A stretch of 64,000 nucleotides of DNA from assembly GCA_963665495.1 (NCBI GenBank), contig OY762289.1, positions 372,001-436,000 of the forward strand. Direction: 5' to 3'. Below are positions 1 through 6,177 of this stretch, piece after piece. Position 1 is the first letter of the stretch; each line of letters begins with the position of its first letter. This stretch comes from G963665495 sp963665495. GTDB taxonomy: Bacteria > Desulfobacterota > Desulfovibrionia > Desulfovibrionales > Desulfovibrionaceae. The notes beneath the pieces were generated by a model. That model did no database searches and was not told the DNA's origin. It worked only from the letters and a program-made list of their open reading frames with translations. Position numbers and translations under genes: made by a program.

Positions 1-309
1 ATCTTCGCCGGTACGGGGATGCGCTGCCGGACAAATTGGCTGCCATAAGTCCCGGTTGCCGGACACCCCGCAAGGTGTCCCAACTGTCCCGCCCTCATAG
101 ACCGGGACACCGGGACAGGCATCGGGAACATCCTGGTTGCTGCTCGGCTGGGGTGTTACAGACGGAATTTCAATGGCCTTCTTTGCTTGCGAGGTGGCTT
201 TTTTCTGCAGGACTTGTAACGCCAGAAATTTGATTGAGACATTTTCGGTGTGTCCCACTGTCCCATGGTCTGGGGTTGGGACAGATGGGACAGCGTTTTC
301 ACGTGTCAT
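1..309 (-). CDS. Partial unknown protein of the integrated element (C-terminus outside window)
   Basis: An open frame of 103 codons starts at an ATG (307-309) that overlaps the TGA of the ATPase gene before it (ATGA) and reaches the left edge without a stop. Coupling to the ATPase gene argues that it is real. The visible residues are rich in Val, Pro, Gly and Thr, with two similar stretches (VPSVPTP...GTVGH and CPGVPV...GTVGTP). These stretches are encoded by inverted TGTCCC/GGGACA hexamers. I recognise no domain. Genes placed after RepA-type ATPases in such elements are often replication proteins, but that is inference from position only. Confidence 0.6.
   Translation of the reverse strand, partial: MTRENAVPSVPTPDHGTVGHTENVSIKFLALQVLQKKATSQAKKAIEIPSVTPQPSSNQDVPDACPGVPVYEGGTVGTPCGVSGNRDLWQPICPAAHPRTGED
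76..117. repeat. Composite inverted repeat of TGTCCC hexamers, copy 1
   Basis: TGTCCC occurs at 76-81 and 85-90, and its complement GGGACA at 104-109 and 112-117. The gaps are 3, 13 and 2 bases. A smaller inverted repeat (GGACACC at 61-67, GGTGTCC at 74-80) abuts it. The repeat lies inside the partial coding region. Confidence 0.7.
251..292. repeat. Composite inverted repeat of TGTCCC hexamers, copy 2
   Basis: TGTCCC is at 251-256 and 259-264, GGGACA at 278-283 and 287-292. The gaps are 2, 13 and 3 bases, the mirror image of copy 1, and the total length is the same (42 bp). It lies inside the start of the partial gene, just after the ATPase gene. Confidence 0.7.
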
Positions 310-1436
310 CGCGTTCCCTCCTGAATGCTTTTCTTCAATCTGGCAACTTTGGATTTTGAAATGCCGGTTTCTTCGGCGATGTCCCGGACCGAGAGTCCCT
401 CGGAAAGTAAATCGCGTACCCGCTCCAGATCCGCGTTCGCAAGATCACGCGTTGTCCACGAAACTGCACCTTGATTACCCGTTAAAAGCGTCTCGAAAGG
501 TTGTACGGCATCTCCGCAGACACCACGGGATTTTTCTAAATGAACCTCAAAACGAGCGCCCTGATTCTTTTGGTAGTCAGAAGGGGTACGCAAAGCTATG
601 ACAGTATCCAAAACATCTTCTCGGGCGCTTGTTCCGCGCTGTTGTCCTCCTTTGCCCGCATGGTGGACGAGTAAAACACTTTTGCCGCGACGACGCAGAT
701 CTAGCAACCAGGATTGCATTGGCAGCCAGCTTTCAGTTTCATTTTCCCTTCCGCGTCGGGCCAGAGTCGCGAGGTTATCCACCACAACAAGATCTACATC
801 TTTTAAAAAAGGCTCCAATGCGTCTTGTCCTTCCGGAGTCGCGAGATTCAGCATGGATGTCATTTGCAGATCCCCATTCACAATGCGCATAAAATTTGAA
901 TCAGGAGATTCTTTATCGCTTCCGGCTATAACAGAGGCCAGTCGTTCTTGAAGATCTCCCGCTGGCATTTCGCCATCCAGATAGAATACGCGCCGGGCTT
1001 CCGGGGCTTGCCATCGCCCCAGAGCCGTACCGCCCGTAGCCACTGCCCAGGCCATGGAAAGAGCAGCCCAGGTTTTCCCTATGCCACGAGGGGCATATAT
1101 CATTGCAAGGCCTTGCGTCGGAATGACTGGTTCCAGCACAAACCCACGTTTAGGGAATTTCATGGTCAGGAAATCCGCCACATTTATGACGCGTAGTCCC
1201 TGCGGTTCTTGTGATGATTCCACATTTTGCGGCAACGTTCGGGCTATGTGGCGGGCGGCGGTATTCAGAGCGAGTTCAATGATTCGCATTTTTTCCGTAG
1301 CTTCGAATACAGGTTCGTTATGGGTTTTGCACCATGCATCCATGCTGTCCTGCACGTCGTAGATACTCGCACCGTCCGCCAGCATGGGCACGATGTAGTC
1401 CTGCACCTCGGGAGCAACCACATTACTTGTCGTCAT
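306..1436 (-). CDS. RepA-like AAA ATPase with C-terminal helix-turn-helix
   Basis: A 376-aa P-loop ATPase of the RecA/RepA (AAA_25) type found in plasmids, phages and integrative elements, where such proteins act as hexameric replicative helicases or DNA-processing ATPases. Walker A is APRGIGKT at about residues 115-122. The LDGEMP motif is at about 153-158, and Walker B is LVVVD at about 216-220. The later VHHAGKGGQQRGTS segment (about 258-270) is typical of the family. Residues about 345-370 form a helix-turn-helix (SVRDIAEETGISKSKVARLK). The start overlaps the preceding small gene by 14 nt, and the stop overlaps the next gene by ATGA, so the three form one operon. Substrate and partner are unknown. 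Confidence 0.85.
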   Translation of the reverse strand: MTTSNVVAPEVQDYIVPMLADGASIYDVQDSMDAWCKTHNEPVFEATEKMRIIELALNTAARHIARTLPQNVESSQEPQGLRVINVADFLTMKFPKRGFVLEPVIPTQGLAMIYAPRGIGKTWAALSMAWAVATGGTALGRWQAPEARRVFYLDGEMPAGDLQERLASVIAGSDKESPDSNFMRIVNGDLQMTSMLNLATPEGQDALEPFLKDVDLVVVDNLATLARRGRENETESWLPMQSWLLDLRRRGKSVLLVHHAGKGGQQRGTSAREDVLDTVIALRTPSDYQKNQGARFEVHLEKSRGVCGDAVQPFETLLTGNQGAVSWTTRDLANADLERVRDLLSEGLSVRDIAEETGISKSKVARLKKSIQEGTR

Positions 1437-1689
1437 GTTTCCCCCGCTGCACCACGTTAAGTTTTTCTGCTAAAAAATTGCAGAGATCCACAACAGGGTA
1501 CGCCACTTTGCGCGAACCTAATGTGATGCGTACCGCAGGACCAGTGCCAAGGCTGTCGAGATTCGCCAGGGTACGTGGATTGAGCAGGCCACCACTAAAC
1601 CGGCCGACTTCATCCCGCGCAACAATAGTTGAGGGCCACTTTTGAACAAGTTCTCGAATAAAATTTGGCCAATGCGAATGTGTTTTCAT
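1423..1689 (-). CDS. AlpA/excisionase-like small DNA-binding protein
   Basis: An 88-aa basic protein with a good Shine-Dalgarno (AGGTGAG) before its ATG at 1689. The middle (RTLANLDSLGTGP and KVAYPVVDLCNFL) has the layout of a winged helix-turn-helix of the AlpA/excisionase type, which reads attachment-site DNA or controls the integrase. It is the first gene of the operon with the RepA-like ATPase, which fits an element-control role. The assignment rests on size, layout and context rather than a clear diagnostic motif. It could instead be a replication-associated regulator. Confidence 0.6.
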   Translation of the reverse strand: MKTHSHWPNFIRELVQKWPSTIVARDEVGRFSGGLLNPRTLANLDSLGTGPAVRITLGSRKVAYPVVDLCNFLAEKLNVVQRGKHDDK

Positions 1690-1827
1690 ATGCTCACCTC
1701 TGAAATTAAATTATTTCGGGTGAAGGTATCGAAGGGGGTAGGAGTAAAATAGGGTTCTAATTATTTGAATTAGGCGGGGAATTTTGTTTGTTTCAGGAGG
1801 ATATTCTTTTATTTCAATGTGTTGATG

Positions 1828-2430
1828 TTATAAAGTCATTAAAAAATAATTTATATATTTTTTTATGTCCTCCTTATATTCCTTTTTTATGTCCGTTAAA
1901 CGATCTTCTGAAATGTGAAATAAATCGAGGATATAGTCACTGGCCCTGGTCTTTGCATTTTTTATTTTTTGTTTTTTGAGTTCCGCAACTTTCCGGGAAT
2001 AGAGATACATGATTGTGGCGTTTGTTTTTGGGGATGCAGGCGGCGGCCCCACCGGACGCAATGGCTTGTCTCGATCAAGCAGGTCTGCAATTTTCGCTAA
2101 ATTTTCAGGCGTCAGAACGCATGGCTTTGTTTGCTGCTTCAGCAGATCACACAACGCTTTCAATGCACGTTCTTTTATTTTTACCCCCTTTTTCTTTGTT
2201 AGTTCGCGGAAAACGGAGATATCGCCCCCGCGCTCTTCCAGTTCATCCAAAATATCGCCAAGGTTTTTGATTTCTCTGCTACCATCCCGGTATTGAATTT
2301 CATCAATAGCATTGTGAATTTTGAAATTGATTCCAGCTTTAGAGATGGTTTCAAAAATGGAAGCGTGGCTTTTGCCTCCGTCCTTATAGAGGCAAGTTAT
2401 GTGAGCTATTATTTGATCAAGATCAGACAT
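1828..2430 (-). CDS. Hypothetical 200-aa protein of the integrated element
   Basis: I do not recognise a family. The 200-aa protein is highly charged. The first 60 residues look helical (DQIIAHITCLYKDGGKSHASI), followed by an acidic stretch (ILDELEERGGD). A PVGPPPASPKT linker at about 127-137 precedes a Lys-rich C-terminal half. The N-terminus could be a DNA-binding domain. It is transcribed with its neighbours on the minus strand but separated by about 140 bp from the next gene. Base composition is lower in GC than the host backbone, especially at 1830-1980, which fits accessory DNA. Confidence 0.55.
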   Translation of the reverse strand: MSDLDQIIAHITCLYKDGGKSHASIFETISKAGINFKIHNAIDEIQYRDGSREIKNLGDILDELEERGGDISVFRELTKKKGVKIKERALKALCDLLKQQTKPCVLTPENLAKIADLLDRDKPLRPVGPPPASPKTNATIMYLYSRKVAELKKQKIKNAKTRASDYILDLFHISEDRLTDIKKEYKEDIKKYINYFLMTL

Positions 2431-2532
2431 TGCGTCCCCTGTTGTTATTCAGGTGGAAGGTTTTTCCTCATGCTAAGCTAGAATTTTGAGCCGCTATCAA
2501 GCTGATTTTGGGATCTTTGGCCTATCTCAAAC

Positions 2533-2733
2533 TCACTGAAACATTTTGTAATTCATATTGAGGGCATTTTCCAAGCGTTCCGCCATGGCCTTTCCGATGG
2601 AGCGTACGCCGCGTTCCATGCCTGAGAGATGAGAAATCTTTACGCCGATTTTATCCGCCAGTTCCTTCTGTGTCATTTCACGCAGGCCACGAGCGCCTCG
2701 TAAGATGGTGCCGGGAGTCGAGTCCTTGAGCAC
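2533..2733 (-). CDS. XRE-family helix-turn-helix regulator, third gene of the BrnT/BrnA locus
   Basis: A Cro/C1-type helix-turn-helix protein: ILRGARGLREMTQKELADKI followed by HLSGMERGVRSIGKAMAERL. It sits directly after brnA on the same strand and is probably translated from the same message. The only nearby conventional start in a sensible place is the GTG at 2731-2733 (66 aa), which has no good ribosome site. An ATA at 2761-2763 lies 7 bases after an AGGTGA and 7 bases beyond the brnA stop. It would give a natural N-terminus (NETNVPASEVLKD), so the true start may be this non-standard codon. A longer frame back to 2871 overlaps brnA heavily and is unlikely. Confidence 0.65.
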   Translation of the reverse strand: MLKDSTPGTILRGARGLREMTQKELADKIGVKISHLSGMERGVRSIGKAMAERLENALNMNYKMFQ

Positions 2734-2770
2734 TTCGGACGCGGGAACGTTCGTTTCGTTTATGTTGGAT

Positions 2771-3049
2771 TCACCTGACCGCTTTGCCCTGTTGGTGTTC
2801 CACGTAGCTTTCCAGAACCTGATTGATACGGGATTGGTATCCCGGCCCCTGCTTTTTGAAAAATTCCACAACGTCGGGGTTCAGGCGGATGTGTACGGGG
2901 ATTTTTTTCTTGGGAGTGACCACTTCCGCGTCTGCCCAAAAGGTTTCATCCGTGGGCGGGGAATCAGGATCGTTTTCCGCGTTTCGGAGTGCCTCTTCAT
3001 CGGACATGCGTTCAAGGCGCTTATTGTCGGTTTGCGATTGCTTTTTCAT
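2771..3049 (-). CDS. brnA: BrnA antitoxin, ribbon-helix-helix repressor
   Basis: Antitoxin of the type II BrnT/BrnA module. The N-terminal half is acidic and flexible (MSDEEALRNAENDPDSPPTDE). The C-terminal half (IPVHIRLNPDVVEFFKKQG and the SRINQVLESYV helix) is a ribbon-helix-helix DNA-binding domain. This antitoxin type neutralises the BrnT ribonuclease and represses its own operon. The start at 3049 has AGGAG upstream and gives the usual length of about 92 aa; the longer frame to 3130 is read through from within brnT. It overlaps the 3' end of brnT by 29 nt, the normal arrangement. Confidence 0.88.
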   Translation of the reverse strand: MKKQSQTDNKRLERMSDEEALRNAENDPDSPPTDETFWADAEVVTPKKKIPVHIRLNPDVVEFFKKQGPGYQSRINQVLESYVEHQQGKAVR

Positions 3050-3302
3050 AAATACGTCGCTCCTGAGAGGTTGCCTTGCGCAGAGAAATGATACGGGTAT
3101 CCTCCCCGCGTTCGGTGTAGATGAGGACAACGATATTCGGGGCGATCATGCCGAGTGTTACCCATCTGTCTTCGCCATAGTTATGGCGGGTATCGAGTTT
3201 TTCCAGGTACGGATTTTCAAAGACGTGCTCAGCGTCGATAAAATCCAGGCCATGTTTGGCAAGATTCTTTAAGCGCTTGTCCTCATCCCAAATGAATGCC
3301 AT
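3021..3302 (-). CDS. brnT: BrnT toxin, RelE-fold ribonuclease
   Basis: A 93-aa BrnT family toxin. The family signature is clear: FIWDEDKRLKNLAKHG at the start, then FIDAEHVFENP, and near the end RIISLRKATSQERRIYE, which carries the basic/aromatic residues of the RelE-like active site. BrnT stops growth by cleaving RNA. The ATG at 3300-3302 has GAGG six bases upstream. A TTG four codons earlier is less likely. It is the first gene of a toxin-antitoxin-XRE operon with an operator-like promoter just upstream. Confidence 0.9.
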   Translation of the reverse strand: MAFIWDEDKRLKNLAKHGLDFIDAEHVFENPYLEKLDTRHNYGEDRWVTLGMIAPNIVVLIYTERGEDTRIISLRKATSQERRIYEKAIANRQ

Positions 3303-3314
3303 TTTCAACCTCAA

Positions 3315-3342
3315 ATGTATACATGAATATGTACATAGTCAA
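3315..3342 (-). promoter_or_regulatory. brnT promoter with two palindromic operator boxes
   Basis: Two perfect 10-bp palindromes, ATGTATACAT (3315-3324) and TATGTACATA (3328-3337), share an ATGTANACAT-like core. They overlap a minus-strand promoter with -35 TTGACT (3337-3342) and -10 TATACA (3316-3321), spacer 15. Known BrnA antitoxins repress their own promoter, so these boxes are the likely BrnA sites. The binding assignment is inference. Confidence 0.6.
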
Positions 3343-3357
3343 TGAGAGCTATGAAAA

Positions 3358-4584
3358 TTAGTTGCTGGTTTTTAACTGAAGGACTTTTCCCTTTTGCGCA
3401 TTGTCCAGATGGAGCTTGTCTAATTCCTGCACTGCCTTTGCTGCAAGATCCCGGTCGCTTTTGGTGTACCTGCTGACCATCTGGAAGTCTGCCCAGCCGC
3501 CCATATCACGGAGTACATTGAGGGAAACACCTGCATTGCCAAGACGGGTTGCCCACGTATGACGCAAAGTGTGAAAGTTCACCCGATAGCGATTGTCCTC
3601 GACATCGTCATTGAATGCGAGAGCCTTGACTGCTTTTGCGTACGTGGCACTGAGAAAGCGCCTCACGCCTCCTTTCTTATCGGGAAAGAGTAGGGCGGTA
3701 GGGTGCGGATTGTCTGGCCTGATTTTTTCGAAGACCGCTTTCAGCGTTTTATTGATGGGAACAGTACGCGGGCGGCCGTCTTTACCATCAACGTGCATTT
3801 GTCCGGATTCAAGATCCACCGTTTGCCACCGTAACTTTGTGATTTCTTCAAAGCGTAGTCCCGCATTCAGAGAGGTCATCGCCATGGCCCATGTCGGCAG
3901 ACTTTTAGGCTTGATCGCATTCAGCAGCAATTTCTCTTCCTCAATCGTCAGGACGCGTTCTTTCCTGTTGTTCAACTTGGGAAGTTTGACACCTTTGACA
4001 GGATTTTCTCCGGTCCATTTGCCCCAATATACGGCCTTGTTAAACGCTTGGCGTACGATAACCAGACAATGCTTGGTCATGGCTGCGGACAAGCCTTTGT
4101 CCATGATCTTTTTTTTGACCTTCTCCAGTAGAAAAGGGGAGATATCTTTCAGGGGAATGTGGGCAAGAGGTTTCTTGAGATGCTTGTTATAGCGGCTTAA
4201 ATCATCCTTCCAGTGGCGTTTGTTTGACTTGGCCCAGTCAAGGTATTCGTCCATGAGTTCACCGAAAGTGTATTTCTCAAGGGCAAGGCGTTCCCTCTCC
4301 TGTTCTTCTTGCTGGCGGGCTTCTTCCGCCTTCTGTCGCTTTTCTGAAAGAGTTCGTTCACCTTCCCCGGTGCGTTGAGCTTCCTTTAGTTCTCCCAATT
4401 TCAGAGCGGCCTTTTCGAGAGTCCAGCCCTCAGTAGCCCAGCCAAGAGTTTCTTCAAAACGCTTCGAATCTAACGTAAAACGTATCTGATAACATACGTC
4501 TTTTTTTACAGCGCCGTTCTTTCTAGTGAGATGTTCTCTGTATCTGAGACCTTGGAATTTTGTCGGATACCATTTGAATCCCAT
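3358..4584 (-). CDS. Tyrosine recombinase (phage/island-type integrase)
   Basis: Site-specific integrase of about 408 aa that inserts and excises the element at the tRNA-Lys site. The N-terminal arm-binding domain is followed by a charged helical linker (EKRQKAEEARQQEEQERERL), a core-binding SAM-like domain and the catalytic domain. Visible catalytic residues, numbered from the 4584 start, are Arg244 (AGLRFEE), Lys268 (DGKDGRP), His338 and Arg341 (HTLRH), Trp364 (GGW, replacing the sixth-position His) and Tyr373 (SRYTKS). The start at 4584 has GGAG six bases upstream; a start at 4602 is possible. The gene lies next to the attachment site, as expected. All catalytic residues are intact, so it is probably active. 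Confidence 0.93.
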   Translation of the reverse strand: MGFKWYPTKFQGLRYREHLTRKNGAVKKDVCYQIRFTLDSKRFEETLGWATEGWTLEKAALKLGELKEAQRTGEGERTLSEKRQKAEEARQQEEQERERLALEKYTFGELMDEYLDWAKSNKRHWKDDLSRYNKHLKKPLAHIPLKDISPFLLEKVKKKIMDKGLSAAMTKHCLVIVRQAFNKAVYWGKWTGENPVKGVKLPKLNNRKERVLTIEEEKLLLNAIKPKSLPTWAMAMTSLNAGLRFEEITKLRWQTVDLESGQMHVDGKDGRPRTVPINKTLKAVFEKIRPDNPHPTALLFPDKKGGVRRFLSATYAKAVKALAFNDDVEDNRYRVNFHTLRHTWATRLGNAGVSLNVLRDMGGWADFQMVSRYTKSDRDLAAKAVQELDKLHLDNAQKGKVLQLKTSN

Positions 4585-4600
4585 CAATTTCTCCAAAATC

Positions 4601-4621
4601 ATTCCACCAGAATTCCACCAG
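4601..4621. repeat. Tandem ATTCCACCAG repeat between integrase and att site
   Basis: ATTCCACCAG occurs at 4601-4610 and again at 4612-4621, an 11-bp period. The position between the integrase start and the attachment site is where arm-type integrase or excisionase sites usually lie. The role is inference. Confidence 0.4.
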
Positions 4622-4734
4622 TTGACCCCAAATGGGACGTGAAATCATGTGAAAATCTATGAAAATGATATTGACGATATCCAATTAAGTCAAGGTGTTT
4701 ATGATGATATGTGTAGGATAATGAATATTAAAAA

Positions 4735-4784
4735 GTGGACTCTTAATCCATTGGTTCAAGGTTCGAGTCCTTGATGGCCCACCA
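4735..4784 (+). other. Attachment site: 3' part of tRNA-Lys(CUU)
   Basis: This is tRNA sequence from the anticodon stem to CCA. The anticodon stem is GTGGA/TCCAT around loop CTCTTAA (anticodon CTT, Lys). The T-arm is CAAGG-TTCGAGT-CCTTG, then the 3' acceptor strand ATGGCCC, discriminator A and CCA. The sequence to the left does not supply the GGGCCAT 5' acceptor strand or a D-arm, so this is not a complete tRNA. It is the duplicated 3' end left where an element entered a tRNA-Lys gene. The intact tRNA should lie beyond the left edge. Confidence 0.88.
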
Positions 4785-4792
4785 GAAAATTC

Positions 4793-4826
4793 ACGGGTTA
4801 TGCTGGAAACAGCGTAACCCGTTTTT
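4793..4826 (+). terminator. Rho-independent terminator of the original tRNA-Lys transcript
   Basis: A 12-bp stem starting CGGGTTATGCTG (4794-4805) pairs with CAGCGTAACCCG (4810-4821) around a GAAA loop, followed by TTTTT. It lies 9 bases after the CCA of the tRNA fragment, consistent with the terminator of the displaced tRNA gene. Confidence 0.85.
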
Positions 4827-4873
4827 CTTTTGTGGGGTGTAAGTCCCGCCAAGTCACTGCCGTACATTTCCCT

Positions 4874-5530
4874 CTAGAAAGAAGCCTTTTCGGCTGCCAG
4901 GTGCGCCAGGCTCATTCCCGTAAAAAACGGGCCCTCTTTTTCCCAGCGAATTTTGATAACAGCGGTATTGCCAATCCGAAACGCGGAGCGCCAATTGCGG
5001 AAGCGGAGCATGGTTTCGTCCGCCTCAAGGTCGCCGTTGCTTTGGTTGACGAACAACTGCCAGACGCATCCCCTGATAAATTGTCCGTGCGAATATGCGA
5101 GGCTGAGTCCTTCGTGTGCCTGGGCGCGTTCAATGAAGACGCGGACCCGATCCATAAACATCATAAAGGACTCCGCGCCCGGACCGTTTTCGCTCCGGGG
5201 ATCGAGCGTTTCCCAGTAAGCATTGACGGCAGGCCTGCGTACGGCGGCGGTGGTGCCACGGTACGAGCCAGGATTGAGGTAGGTGAATTCCTGTACGGGC
5301 CATTCCTCGTGGGTGCAGTCCGGATAGCGGTCCAGAAGCGGTTGGGCGGTCTGAAGCGTACGCATGTAGGGCGAGGTGACGACGAGGTCGGGCCTCTGAT
5401 GTATGGATTTTGCCAGCAATGCGGCCTGCTCGTGTCCCAGGTCGGACAGGGGAGTGGCAGTTGGGGATTCGGTGGGTTGCCCCGCGTTGGAGGTGGACTG
5501 GGCGTGTCTGATCAGCCAGGTTTCGCGCAT
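4874..5530 (-). CDS. Histidine phosphatase superfamily protein (phosphoglycerate-mutase-like)
   Basis: About 218 aa. The RHA motif at residues 8-10 (WLIRHAQST) carries the phosphohistidine. Supporting residues are the Arg in SPYMRTLQTAQ, a Glu around EWPVQEF and the second His in AYSHGQF. This superfamily removes phosphate from small molecules or proteins, and the substrate cannot be told from sequence. The start at 5530 is preceded by GGAG eight bases away; an upstream ATG at 5608 would add a non-conserved 26-residue leader. It is the first host-type gene outside the integrated element. Confidence 0.85.
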   Translation of the reverse strand: MRETWLIRHAQSTSNAGQPTESPTATPLSDLGHEQAALLAKSIHQRPDLVVTSPYMRTLQTAQPLLDRYPDCTHEEWPVQEFTYLNPGSYRGTTAAVRRPAVNAYWETLDPRSENGPGAESFMMFMDRVRVFIERAQAHEGLSLAYSHGQFIRGCVWQLFVNQSNGDLEADETMLRFRNWRSAFRIGNTAVIKIRWEKEGPFFTGMSLAHLAAEKASF

Positions 5531-6177
5531 CTGTAAAGCTCCGGGTCTTGAAGTGCTCGCCTCGGCCTGCCCCTCTTGTAGGGGCAACCGAAAAAAATCA
5601 GTTTTCAAGAAAATGCCCGCTTTCTGAAAATCAAAGGCATAATTGTATCAGTTGAGAATGGGCAAAGGAATACTCAGTGGCTTTTGCATACTCCTCAGTC
5701 TGCCTGAAACTTGTTCTATTTACCTTAAACCCGGCGGTTCTGCCAGCTTCATTGAAAATGTCCGCGCTCAAAATAAGCATTCGCGATGGGCAGTTCATTC
5801 TGACGGCTGCGGACGTGCGATTGCAGCACTTTTTTAAAAAATTGTCGTGCCTGGTGAAACACAAAGGACGTTTGTCCGCAATACTTATGACAATGGGTTA
5901 AATATACTGAACGGCTTGAATTAATGTTGTAAATCCTATAACGGACAATAGAAGTCAATTATGACAGGATGGAGATAAGTCTGCCGACGTAGTTGATGAA
6001 AGAGTCGAAATCGATGCCTGTCTCCGTTGTTCTGTTCTTACAACTGCGGTTGGGGGGAAGGGCATAAGGCTGAAAACCGGATAGGCATGTTCCACTTTTA
6101 CTGTATCGGTCCGTGGTCCAGAGATGAGGTAAGTTCAAACCGCGCTTTGCAAATTATAGAGCGAGAAAGGAAACATC
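5531..6177. other. Non-coding stretch before cassette 1
   Basis: About 650 bp with no convincing gene; the open frames here have no family features. It is AT-richer around 5860-5960. A weak promoter-like pair is present (TTGAAT 5916-5921, TATAAC 5937-5942, spacer 15), far upstream of vgrG. A ribosome site (AAAGGAA) directly precedes the vgrG ATG at 6178. I saw no terminator or repeat. Confidence 0.5.

Noticed and set aside
4710..4784. Complete tRNA-Lys gene
   Set aside because: The 5' acceptor strand and D-arm are missing; only the anticodon stem to CCA is present.
5631..5864. Small minus-strand protein of 77 aa
   Set aside because: No ribosome site, no family features and no context.
5900..6177. 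Sigma-54 promoter for the spike operon
   Set aside because: No TGGCAC-N5-TTGCA-like pair found upstream of any of the three cassettes.
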